12,353 nucleotides of DNA from Candidatus Dadabacteria bacterium (GCA_020027805.1 JAHKKQ010000048.1:1-12353), one strand, 5' to 3'; positions 1-5,863 are shown, counted from the first letter of the stretch. The notes: generated by a model from the sequence alone, not told the origin. Program-made: numbers and translations.

Positions 1-222
1 CGATACCCTGAGTATTATGCGCTCCTTCAGCTTCGGATCTAGCTCGTCCGGCTGCTGAACGGCGGCGACGAACGGGCCTATCGTGCCTAATATGGACGGC
101 TTGTGGGCGAGCGCCTTGTATATGTTCGTGACCTTCCCCCTCTTGAGACGCATCCTCTCGAACGCTTCCTTTACTACGGGATTATCCGTGGTCTCTTCCT
201 CGATGTATTTAACCCTAGCCAT
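1..222 (-). CDS. Carboxymuconolactone decarboxylase/AhpD-like protein (5' part only)
   Basis: The first 74 codons are visible and the rest lies beyond the window edge. The protein starts MARVKYIEEET and contains a NIYKALAHKPSIL stretch at about residues 33-45 and LDPKLKERIILRV at about 61-73. These match the N-terminal helices of the carboxymuconolactone decarboxylase/AhpD fold, whose members include peroxidase-linked disulfide reductases and decarboxylases. The catalytic cysteine pair of AhpD-type proteins would follow in the missing part, so the activity cannot be assigned. The ATG is well supported by GGAGGTG about 8 nt upstream. The gene runs divergently from the membrane protein at 696 across a repeat-rich gap. 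Confidence 0.8.
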   Translation of the reverse strand, partial: MARVKYIEEETTDNPVVKEAFERMRLKRGKVTNIYKALAHKPSILGTIGPFVAAVQQPDELDPKLKERIILRVS

Positions 223-240
223 GTGACACCTCCAGCATCC

Positions 241-246
241 ATTATA
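241..246 (-). promoter_or_regulatory. Possible -10 box (TATAAT) for the AhpD-like gene
   Basis: On the minus strand a perfect TATAAT lies 19 nt upstream of the ATG at 222. This would give a leader of about a dozen nucleotides containing the GGAGG ribosome-binding site. No good -35 box is seen 16-18 nt further upstream, so the call rests on the -10 box and its position. Confidence 0.35.
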
Positions 247-284
247 TAACAATATTAGACCGGGAACACCGCCGGGCAAGGTTT

Positions 285-321
285 AATATTCAGGATAGGG
301 AAAGACAAGACCCTGAATATT
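285..321. repeat. Perfect 10-bp inverted repeat, operator-like
   Basis: AATATTCAGG (285-294) and its exact reverse complement CCTGAATATT (312-321) are separated by 17 bp. A related half-site, AGTATTCAG, occurs at 362-370. The centre lies about 80 bp upstream of the AhpD-like start codon, a position that would suit a regulator of that gene. A structured RNA or the end of a small mobile element is also possible. Confidence 0.45.
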
Positions 322-410
322 TTGGGTTCTAGAATGAGCGACCTGGGAATATAAGCGTAGCAGTATTCAGCCAATGGCGTCCGATTCCTCGCTCACTCAT
401 AATCGTAGTT

Positions 411-474
411 CAGGGTGACATGAAAAGACGGGATTGCCGCGGTCGCATAATGCACTCCCTCGCAATGACAGAAT
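411..474 (-). repeat. Small interspersed repeat (read on minus: TGTCATTGCGAGG...)
   Basis: Read on the minus strand the segment begins TCTGTCATTGCGAGGGAG, passes through CGCGGCAATCCCG and ends TGTCACCCTG. I recognise this pattern as a widespread non-coding interspersed repeat of environmental bacterial genomes. The recognition is from memory, and only one copy is in the window. A 97-codon minus-strand reading frame across it has no ribosome-binding site or family resemblance. Confidence 0.5.
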
Positions 475-485
475 GATATTTATGG

Positions 486-549
486 TACACCCCCACCCTT
501 AACCCTCCCTCTACGATGGGGAGGGGAATAATAAAAGCTCGGGACGAAC
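486..549. repeat. C-rich/G-rich hairpin repeat, copy 1
   Basis: The block has a C-rich arm (CACCCTTAACCCTCCCT), a short centre and a complementary G-rich arm (GGGGAGGGGAATAAT), then GGGACGAAC. A second, diverged copy at 9620-9682 has the same order: a CCCTCCCC arm, GATAATGGGAAGG, ATAAT and GGACGAAC. Two copies near opposite ends of the window, both in intergenic DNA, mark it as a dispersed palindromic repeat. Confidence 0.6.
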
Positions 550-587
550 GGGGCGGCGAGTCGCCGCGGACGTACGGGAGTATCGGC

Positions 588-635
588 CTGGCAGAAGAGT
601 GCCGGCAGGATCGTATATCAGCACACATTGTGTGC
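588..635. repeat. Palindromic dispersed repeat, copy 1
   Basis: The segment starts CTGGCA and ends in the near-palindrome GCACACATTGTGTGC (621-635). The last 26 bp (610-635) match 9407-9432 with one mismatch, and the preceding 16 or so bases are recognisably related. The repeat ends about 20 bp before a TATAAT box serving the gene at 696. Confidence 0.65.
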
Positions 636-655
636 CGCAGATTCTGCGCATAATT

Positions 656-661
656 TATAAT
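656..661 (+). promoter_or_regulatory. Possible -10 box for the small membrane protein gene
   Basis: A perfect TATAAT lies 34 bp upstream of the ATG at 696. No good -35 hexamer sits 16-18 bp upstream. TTGTGT at 628-633, the end of the palindromic repeat, is close to -35 consensus but is 22 bp away, although a poorer box TAATTT at 651-656 would be spaced 17 bp from it. The repeat may therefore contribute promoter sequence. Confidence 0.35.
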
Positions 662-695
662 GTCTATATTCGAAATCGTACAGGAGCGGCATAAG

Positions 696-1112
696 ATGAA
701 CATAAGAGATTCGATACGCTTGTCCGGGGACGCGAAGGAGGAGATAGCGAGGGACCTGATCGCCTTAGGCGGCCTGCCTTTTTATTCGCTCGTCCTCGTG
801 AGGGCGTCCATAGGCGGCTATCTCTCGTTCCTTTCCCACGTCGCAATTGCCCTGCCCGTGCTCTATTTGTTATCGTTAGCCGTCAGGGGCTCGAACCTCC
901 ACATAGCGAGGGCGCTCATACTCGTAGTCTTCACATCCGTTTACTATAAGGCCCTGCCCTTCACGGTTTTTTCATTCCTGGTGTGGGGCGTAATGATATA
1001 TTCCCTCAGCTATTTGAAGTCAGGCCCGAGGGAAATATTGAAGGGGATAGCGCTCGGCGCTGTGAGCGTGATAATAAGCTATGCGCTTACGCTCCTGATC
1101 GTTCCCCGCTGA
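696..1112 (+). CDS. Small multi-pass membrane protein, function unknown
   Basis: The product is 138 residues. The N-terminus is polar (MNIRDSIRLSGDAKEEIARD) and is followed by hydrophobic stretches at about 21-37, 44-64, 72-89, 90-106 and 117-136. This fits a polytopic inner-membrane protein with four or five spans and a short basic C-terminal tail. I do not recognise the family and see no catalytic motif. I chose the ATG at 696 because GGAG lies about 10 nt upstream. The in-frame ATG at 660 has no such site and overlaps the likely -10 box. The downstream neighbour is convergent, so the gene appears to be a single unit. Confidence 0.7.
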   Translation: MNIRDSIRLSGDAKEEIARDLIALGGLPFYSLVLVRASIGGYLSFLSHVAIALPVLYLLSLAVRGSNLHIARALILVVFTSVYYKALPFTVFSFLVWGVMIYSLSYLKSGPREILKGIALGAVSVIISYALTLLIVPR

Positions 1113-1217
1113 TACAGATTTTCAACTCATCTCACTTGAGGGACCGAAGAAGGTCGATTAAAACCCCTCCGGTATGACTTCGGTATCCGGGACGCGGACG
1201 GGATTGCGGTCCCGATA

Positions 1218-1937
1218 TCACCCGAGTATCTCCTCTATCACCGAGGAGAGGTCGAGGAGCGCCTTGCCGCAGTCGCCCGTAAATGAAGACCCGTGCATTA
1301 TGGCGAGGGTCTTCGCATCGAGGGCGGCGAGCTTTTTGAAGATGCCGTTCATCTGCGGGGTGTAGGGTATGTAGTAGGCGAAGGGGCTCGACTGCATATT
1401 GCGGAGCGAATCCTCTGCGCGCCCGACGACGTCAGACTCCGTGAGCGGCTCCACCTCGCCGAAGTGTGTGAAGAGGTCCGAGCAGAATAGCGTCCCGCCC
1501 GTCTCCTCGAATAAGACCCCCGCGTCCCAGCCGTGCGGGAGGTGGGCTGTCGAGCAGAACCTGAACGTCCTGCTCCCCGTCTTAAGGGTCTCGCCGTCCT
1601 TCATTCCTTTCGCGGGGCGTTTGGCGAAGTCGTTCACGCTCACGAGTGCTCCCAGCTCGGAGCAGACCGCCTCGGCGCGGGGCGCAATTTCGAGCCACCT
1701 GTTGAGAGAGCCGCACTCGTCCGACTCGAAATGGCTGAACCCGACCCAGCGGAGGCTCCCGGGCTTTATTATCTTCGACACACCTTCACGCAGGTCGTCG
1801 AACATGGAATTGAGCCCGGAATGAAAGAGCAGCGGCTCGTCGTCCTTGACGAGGAAGTGGTTGAACTGGAGCCCTATTTCCTTATAGGTTATTGATATGC
1901 GGTATACGTCCGGGGCTATCTCGTCTATTTTTGCCAT
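1218..1937 (-). CDS. Metallo-beta-lactamase-fold protein of the flavodiiron/oxygen-binding (ODP) type, no flavodoxin domain
   Basis: The product is 239 residues. The di-iron ligand pattern of flavodiiron proteins is visible: H69-x-E71-x-D73 (in SHFESDECG), H135, D154 (in FCSDLF) and H215 (in AIMHGS). The spacings 66, 19 and 61 closely follow the family. The second histidine of the usual HxExDH motif is replaced by glutamate (E74). In true flavodiiron proteins this domain reduces O2 or NO using an attached flavodoxin domain, which is absent here. The protein may therefore bind O2 or NO, work with a separate redox partner, or sense. The start at 1937 is chosen for GGAGAG upstream and because the 44 codons further upstream look non-coding. 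The gene is probably cytoplasmic and monocistronic. Confidence 0.85.
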   Translation of the reverse strand: MAKIDEIAPDVYRISITYKEIGLQFNHFLVKDDEPLLFHSGLNSMFDDLREGVSKIIKPGSLRWVGFSHFESDECGSLNRWLEIAPRAEAVCSELGALVSVNDFAKRPAKGMKDGETLKTGSRTFRFCSTAHLPHGWDAGVLFEETGGTLFCSDLFTHFGEVEPLTESDVVGRAEDSLRNMQSSPFAYYIPYTPQMNGIFKKLAALDAKTLAIMHGSSFTGDCGKALLDLSSVIEEILG

Positions 1938-2281
1938 GGCCTGCCCTCTCTCCTGTATGTGAGTTTTTAAATCAACACAAAAAAGAGAATATAATACCGG
2001 ATGGATTTTTAAATAAGGGTAAAAATTTCGGGTGATGCATAATGAACGCCGGAGAACGCCGATGAGCATCGTTTAAAAAAGTTAAACGCGGCTCCGACTA
2101 TCTTCTGCCGGCGTTACAGGCGCGCAGGCTTAAAAGGGCCCGGAGCGCTCTGGCACGAAGCTCAGCACGCTCCCCCGTGTGGCCGCTCGCCGCCGCCCGG
2201 ATCGCAAGCCCCGGCCGGAATGACCGTGATCAGGGAGGAAAGCGGGACGTAAAAGAATGATTTCATCCGGGGGTGCCTGGC
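1938..2281. other. Intergenic region between the RRM gene and the ODP-type gene
   Basis: This 344-bp gap holds no convincing gene. A possible minus-strand -10 box TATTAT (1991-1996) could serve the ODP-type gene with a leader of about 45 nt, but its -35 box is poor. The perfect dyad at 2070-2088 is listed separately. A short tandem, GAACGCCGG followed by GAACGCCGA, lies at 2044-2062. The GC-rich 2090-2270 section shows no clear terminator or RNA gene. Confidence 0.5.
2070..2088. repeat. Perfect 7-bp dyad, operator-like
   Basis: CGTTTAA and TTAAACG are exact reverse complements separated by five bases (AAAAG). The dyad lies about 130 bp upstream of the ODP-type gene and about 190 bp downstream of the RRM gene. 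It could be a regulator site. It is too AT-rich and lacks a T-tract, so a rho-independent terminator is unlikely. Confidence 0.35.
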
Positions 2282-2632
2282 TTACCTTTTCTTGCCGTAT
2301 CCGCCGCCTCCACCGCCGCCTCCACCGCCATATCCGCCGCCACCACCGCCATATCCCCCGCCGCCTCCACCGCCGCCGCGTCCGCCCGAGGGTTTGCCGG
2401 TGTTCTTGCGCGCTTCGTTTACCTTGAGAGGGCGGCCCTTGAACTCGTAGCCGTCAAGCGCGTCCTTGGCCTTCTCCGCTTCCTGCTGTGTGCCCATCTC
2501 GGCGAACCCGAACCCCTTGTCCCCTATTACGCGGACGTCCGAGACCGTGCCGTATTTGGACAGGAGCTCGGTTATTTCCTCGACAGTAGTATTATAGGTG
2601 AGGTTCCCTATGTAGAGCTTTTTGCCTTGCAT
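2282..2632 (-). CDS. Glycine-rich RRM RNA-binding protein
   Basis: The product is 116 residues. A single RNA-recognition motif occupies about residues 4-75, with RNP2 LYIGNL at 6-11 and RNP1 KGFGFAEM at 39-46, whose aromatic residues stack on RNA bases. Residues 83-112 are almost only glycine interrupted by three tyrosines, and the tail is basic (GKKR). The layout is that of bacterial and cyanobacterial glycine-rich RNA-binding proteins, often linked to cold or stress responses and post-transcriptional control. That role is inferred from the family. The ATG is supported by AAGGAG 7 nt upstream. The glycine tail is encoded by a GC-rich, near-repetitive tract at about 2294-2385. A promoter candidate about 100 bp upstream implies a long leader, as in cold-responsive genes. 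Confidence 0.92.
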   Translation of the reverse strand: MQGKKLYIGNLTYNTTVEEITELLSKYGTVSDVRVIGDKGFGFAEMGTQQEAEKAKDALDGYEFKGRPLKVNEARKNTGKPSGGRGGGGGGGGYGGGGGGYGGGGGGGGGGYGKKR

Positions 2633-2734
2633 TCGTTACTCCTTTGTGAAAAATCGATTTGTCTCATCAAGCCTTACAGTGGCGGAGGCAAGATACCCGT
2701 TGAACCTTCCCCCCACAATAACTTGTGAACCATT

Positions 2735-2763
2735 AGTATACACTACGGATACTCATAAAAACA
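2735..2763 (-). promoter_or_regulatory. Possible sigma-70-type promoter of the RRM gene
   Basis: On the minus strand TATACT (2735-2740) matches the -10 consensus at five of six positions. A weak -35 candidate TGTTTT (2758-2763) lies 17 bp upstream. The transcript would have a leader of roughly 95 nt before the ATG at 2632. The weak -35 keeps the call tentative. Confidence 0.3.
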
Positions 2764-2844
2764 CAGGGGGTATGCTGCCGGGCGCCATGACGGGCGCCGA
2801 AGCGGGGGTGTCCGGTCAAATGGCGGGGATCCTTTCCGAGGTTA

Positions 2845-3393
2845 TCAGACGAAGAGCCTTTCGGACATGTCTTCCACGAGAGTGTCGATGCTGACCATCG
2901 TATGGGGGACGTCCTTCCAGCCAGTGATAGTAAGCGTGTTCCCGTATGTAAAAGCGCTCGACCCCGCGCGCCACCCTATCGTCAGCTTCCGGGTCGCTTT
3001 ATTCTCTCCGACCGTACGTATAGAGCACGACCTGTTGAACCTGTTGATCTGATTGAACCCGCGCTTGTTTATGTACGTGTCTATAGACCAGCCCCTCTTC
3101 GAGGCCTTCTTCTTCATCTCGTCCACTGCGGGCTCGACCACGTCTTTCCAGAGCTTGTTGACCCTGATGAAGGCGCTTCTGTCGAATGTCAGTAAGGCGG
3201 CCCTGCTAAGATAATTTCTAACCGTATCGTTGACGAGCCTCTCCGTTTCTTTGAGTGTATTGCCTGATAACTTGAGGTTCGGGAGCTCCGGGCAGGAAAC
3301 TATATAACCGGTTTCTGTTTTCGTGAAGATCGCTAGGTATTTACCGCAGATCAGTTTGGCTTTGATTGCAATAGAATACACTGCTCCGGGCAC
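2845..3393 (-). CDS. Orphan protein with HicB-like N-terminal domain and uncharacterised C-terminus
   Basis: The product is up to 182 residues. Residues 18-62 (KYLAIFTKTETGY, SCPELPNLKLSGNTLKET, VRNYL) follow the HicB/UPF0150 pattern of a beta-strand, a GY...PELP loop, a G(N/D)TL-E turn and a helix. Most HicB antitoxins then carry a DNA-binding domain and sit beside a small HicA toxin with a dsRNA-binding-like fold. Neither is seen here: the remaining 120 residues are basic in the middle (KKKASKRGW) and match nothing I recognise, and the flanking genes are an RRM protein and a CBS protein. The start is uncertain: GTG at 3393 has no clear ribosome-binding site and a second GTG lies four codons later. 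Codons are less GC-biased than in neighbours, so transfer is possible. Confidence 0.6.
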   Translation of the reverse strand: MPGAVYSIAIKAKLICGKYLAIFTKTETGYIVSCPELPNLKLSGNTLKETERLVNDTVRNYLSRAALLTFDRSAFIRVNKLWKDVVEPAVDEMKKKASKRGWSIDTYINKRGFNQINRFNRSCSIRTVGENKATRKLTIGWRAGSSAFTYGNTLTITGWKDVPHTMVSIDTLVEDMSERLFV

Positions 3394-3450
3394 GATAGCA
3401 ACGATTCGGCCGAAATAGCCGGCGACAGGGCCGGAATTCCATGCGCGTTA

Positions 3451-3461
3451 ACGGGTCCCGT
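3451..3461. repeat. Palindrome ACGGGTCCCGT upstream of the sigma-54-type promoter
   Basis: Perfect 5-bp arms flank a single central base. The centre is about 130 bp upstream of the start site predicted for the CBS gene, within the usual range for an enhancer-binding-protein site. A second short palindrome, TTCGGCCGAA, lies at 3405-3414. Both assignments are positional only. Confidence 0.25.
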
Positions 3462-3557
3462 CATAAAATGTACTACAATCTGACACCCGCCGGCGCGAGG
3501 ACCCGGCGCGTATTTAAATTCCCCAATGTTTACAGCGGGGACGGCCCGCGCCCGGGA

Positions 3558-3574
3558 CTGGCATAGCACTTGCA
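3558..3574 (+). promoter_or_regulatory. Sigma-54 (-24/-12) promoter candidate for the CBS gene
   Basis: CTGGCATAGCACTTGCA matches the sigma-54 consensus YTGGCACGRNNNTTGCW with the correct spacing. The GG and GC dinucleotides are exact, TTGC is exact, and the flanking Y, R and W positions agree. The -24 element deviates only at the C and G after TGGCA. Transcription would start near 3586, giving a leader of about 48 nt to the ATG at 3634, and the orientation is correct. Confidence 0.6.
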
Positions 3575-3633
3575 CTCCTGATTAATAAGGATATGAACGG
3601 TTTAATTTATAAATCCGCGCGGAGGTGGCTCTG

Positions 3634-4059
3634 ATGAGTCTTGGACACATTTGCAGGAGAGACGTCGTGACGGTGAGTCCGGACACGACGGTTAGCGAGG
3701 TTACGAGGATAATGGAGGACAAGAACCTGGGGAGCGTGATAGTCGCGGGAGGGGACGACAGGTTCGGCATTGTGACCGACAGGGACATAGCGCTCAGGGT
3801 AGTGAACAGGTGTCTCGACCCGGTGAGGACGCCCATTGAGGACGTCATGACGCAGGACCTCGTGCTTACGTTCAGGGAGGACATGGGGCTTTTTGAAGCG
3901 CTCGAGCAGATAAGGAAGAGTGCGGTGAGGAGGTTCCCTGTCGTAGACGTGGACGGCAGGCTCGTAGGCATAATCACCCTCGATGATATAATCAGGCTCC
4001 TCGGAAAGGAGATCGCGGGCGTCGCGAGCGTGATCGAGAACGAGGGACCTCTATTCTGA
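3634..4059 (+). CDS. Twin CBS-domain protein
   Basis: The product is 141 residues and consists of one CBS pair (Bateman module) with no attached enzyme. The first CBS motif covers about residues 8-62, with GIVTDRDI at 45-52. The second covers about 70-126, with RFPVVD at 100-105 and GIITLDDI at 112-119. Such modules bind adenine nucleotides (AMP, ATP, S-adenosylmethionine) and act as energy or ligand sensors, and stand-alone forms often regulate a partner protein. The partner cannot be told from the context. The ATG at 3634 is preferred over the GTG at 3625 because GGAGG (3621-3625) is then 8 nt upstream. A sigma-54-type promoter precedes the gene, which suggests activator-dependent expression. 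Confidence 0.93.
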   Translation: MSLGHICRRDVVTVSPDTTVSEVTRIMEDKNLGSVIVAGGDDRFGIVTDRDIALRVVNRCLDPVRTPIEDVMTQDLVLTFREDMGLFEALEQIRKSAVRRFPVVDVDGRLVGIITLDDIIRLLGKEIAGVASVIENEGPLF

Positions 4060-4069
4060 AAATTTTTCG

Positions 4070-4098
4070 TTGTGGACGCGCTTATCAGGAATTATAAT
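4070..4098 (+). promoter_or_regulatory. Sigma-70-type promoter for the 87-residue gene
   Basis: TTGTGG (4070-4075) and a perfect TATAAT (4093-4098) are spaced exactly 17 bp apart. The start site would fall at about 4105, only a few bases before the ATG at 4109. The transcript would be nearly leaderless, which fits the absence of a ribosome-binding site. Confidence 0.55.
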
Positions 4099-4108
4099 TA
4101 AGTCCACT

Positions 4109-4372
4109 ATGACAGACATCGACAAGGCATTACTCGACCCGACGAGCGTTTTCAAAACCCCGGAAGACGTGCTCAAGGCGCGGGACCTGACGCGCGAGCA
4201 GAAGATAGAGATACTCCTCAGGTGGGAATACGATGCGAGGGGGCTCCAGGTGGCCGACGACGAAAGCATGACCGGCGGCAGCAACAACTTTCTTGAGAGG
4301 GTCCTCGAATCCCTGAGCGCGCTCGGATACGTGCCCGACCCGGACAAAGAACCACCCACCATGCAGGGCTGA
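4109..4372 (+). CDS. Small conserved protein of unknown function
   Basis: The product is 87 residues. It begins MTDIDKALLDPTSVFKTPED and contains LTREQKIEILLRWEYDARGL at about residues 30-49. An acidic loop (VADDESMTGG) and an amphipathic helix (NFLERVLESLSALG) follow. I recognise the general pattern (F-x-P-E-D-V, then K-I-E-I-L-x-x-W-E-Y-D) from short hypothetical proteins common in proteobacteria, with no established function. It is soluble and mainly helical. The TTG at 4070 would extend it by 13 codons, but that stretch is the promoter, so the ATG at 4109 is chosen. Its stop lies 8 bp from the stop of the convergent methionine adenosyltransferase gene. Confidence 0.75.
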   Translation: MTDIDKALLDPTSVFKTPEDVLKARDLTREQKIEILLRWEYDARGLQVADDESMTGGSNNFLERVLESLSALGYVPDPDKEPPTMQG

Positions 4373-4380
4373 ACCGTGTA

Positions 4381-5562
4381 TCAGGCGATTTCGTATTGCC
4401 CGGCGATTATTCTCTTCCACATACCCGGCATATCCCCGAGCATCCTGCCGGCGGTTTCCCTTATCGATTTAACGTCAGCTCCTTCGGGGCTTACCTTTAT
4501 ATCGAGGACCTGCGGCTCGTTTATGGGGCATCCTATTCTTGAAACCAGGAAGGCCGAGGCCTGCCCGGCGAAACCCTCATCCACAATACTCCTGCACAGC
4601 TCTTCGGCGAAGAGGTTATAGAGCTTCCCGACGTGGCTTACCGGGTTCTTCCCGGCCGCGGCTTCGAGCGTCATGGGCCTGTAAGGGGTAATGAGACCGT
4701 TCACCCTGTTCCCCCTCCCCACCTGCCCGTCGTCCCCCTGCTCGGCGCTCGTACCCGTGACGGTGATATATACGCTGCCGCTCCCGTAGTCGTCGGCGGT
4801 ATTTATACTCAGCCGCGCGCCCCCGGCCCATTCCTGCCCCAGAACCGAGCGCTTCACGTCCTCTATCTTCGACGCGTAATCTCCGACCGAGGAAACGTAT
4901 TTATCGACTACCGCTATAGCCGCCGTGAGCGAAATTTCGTCCCCCCTCCTCACACCCATTATCTTCACGTCCTCGCCTATGAAGGGGTGCTCCCCCTTGG
5001 CTTCCGGGCCGTTCAGGCACCTCTCCGTCAGGTACACGGCCCTTTCGAGCCTGTCGAACGGGTAGAAGCCCGCCCCGCAGGAAGTGTCGTTCGATAACGG
5101 CACCTCCCCTCTTCCGAACCTCCTGAACAGATCCACGAGGTCCCTGCTGCCGGGCCTTATCATGATAGTGAATTTCACGTCTCTCACGGGATCGAGATGC
5201 CTGAGTGTCTTCGCGATCACGCCGCGCGCCGCTGAGGCTGCTATCTCGTCTACGGGGAGTGGCTTCCCCCCCCGGTCCATTACCGCGCGCCCGGCCACTA
5301 TCACCTCTATCGGCTCCACGACCCTCCCCCCGCCGAACGCGGGTTCCGACGCGCCCCCCACGAGGAGCGCCTTATCCACGTTATGGTGCATGACGCAGCC
5401 GAATTCGGAGAGGTAATATTCGGAGAGCGCCCTCGATATCCCTTCCGTTATATAATCGCAGAGGGTGTCCGGGTGTCCCGAGCCCTTCCTTTCCGCAACC
5501 TCTACCCCCTGCTCGCCGGGGAGGGGCCTGCCGAGGGGGCCGACGACTATGTTGTTTTCCAT
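4381..5562 (-). CDS. mat: Archaeal-type S-adenosylmethionine synthetase (methionine adenosyltransferase)
   Basis: The product is 393 residues, close to the 400 or so usual for the archaeal family. It makes S-adenosylmethionine from methionine and ATP in the cytoplasm. Family signatures are clear: ERKGSGHPDTLCDYI (24-38), HHNVDKALLVGG (59-70), EPIEVIVAGRA (83-93), GTSAEQGDDGQVGRGNRVNG (270-289) and TPYRPMTLEAAAGKNP (292-307) followed by SHVGKLYN (309-316). Bacterial MetK has different motifs, so this is the archaeal class, found only sporadically in bacteria. The ATG at 5562 has GGAAGGA 7 nt upstream. The frame is open for 20 more codons, but they look non-coding. A run of eight G at 5266-5273 (coding strand) encodes Gly-Gly. 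The gene is divergent from pcm, an S-adenosylmethionine consumer. Confidence 0.96.
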   Translation of the reverse strand: MENNIVVGPLGRPLPGEQGVEVAERKGSGHPDTLCDYITEGISRALSEYYLSEFGCVMHHNVDKALLVGGASEPAFGGGRVVEPIEVIVAGRAVMDRGGKPLPVDEIAASAARGVIAKTLRHLDPVRDVKFTIMIRPGSRDLVDLFRRFGRGEVPLSNDTSCGAGFYPFDRLERAVYLTERCLNGPEAKGEHPFIGEDVKIMGVRRGDEISLTAAIAVVDKYVSSVGDYASKIEDVKRSVLGQEWAGGARLSINTADDYGSGSVYITVTGTSAEQGDDGQVGRGNRVNGLITPYRPMTLEAAAGKNPVSHVGKLYNLFAEELCRSIVDEGFAGQASAFLVSRIGCPINEPQVLDIKVSPEGADVKSIRETAGRMLGDMPGMWKRIIAGQYEIA

Positions 5563-5581
5563 GCTGGGGTCCTTCCGGCGT

Positions 5582-5609
5582 CCTATCCGTGTGAAATGCC
5601 GGGGATAGG
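5582..5609 (-). promoter_or_regulatory. Hairpin-forming inverted repeat in the mat leader
   Basis: CCTATCC and GGATAGG form perfect 7-bp arms around a 14-nt loop, 20 bp upstream of the mat start codon. It could fold in the mRNA leader or be an operator. The upstream DNA shows none of the conserved cores I would expect of a SAM riboswitch. Confidence 0.35.
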
Positions 5610-5863
5610 AAAATAGTACCACAACGGGCGGTGAGGAAACGCATCAGCCGCCTGAGAACCCGCGCGTGTATGATGCAGGATAATCGGACAGCTCTATCGT
5701 CTCCCGGAGGGGGTGCGAAAACGCGCTCACGGGGAAATTGCCCTCAAAATTCACTCTCGTGCCTTTAATTTAAGCATACAAAGCCCCGTCCGCATGAAAG
5801 ATAAGCGCCGCTCTTTACCGAGTTCGTTGTGTAATTCCTTCTCAGCCCGAATTTGGAAATAAG

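Noticed and set aside
589..603. Sigma-54-like TGGCAG upstream of the membrane protein gene
   Set aside because: GC falls one base too close and the -12 element is not TTGC. The segment is part of the dispersed repeat.
410..703. 97-codon minus-strand open frame
   Set aside because: It runs through interspersed repeats and the promoter region of the gene at 696, has no ribosome-binding site and gives a protein of low-complexity character.
2151..2165. Sigma-54-like TGGCACG
   Set aside because: The -12 half is TCAG instead of TTGC at the required spacing and no gene starts downstream on that strand.
2294..2385. Near-tandem repeats as a CRISPR or minisatellite
   Set aside because: The repeats encode the glycine-rich tail of the RRM protein, lack spacers and vary at codon level.
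2845..3393. HicAB toxin-antitoxin pair
   Set aside because: No small HicA-like frame adjoins the HicB-like gene on either side.
3582..3977. Minus-strand open frame opposite the CBS gene
   Set aside because: Serine/threonine-rich shadow of a clear CBS coding region. The plus-strand frame has domain motifs and a good start.
5563..5780. SAM riboswitch upstream of mat
   Set aside because: I looked for the conserved core segments on the minus strand and found only a simple 7-bp hairpin.
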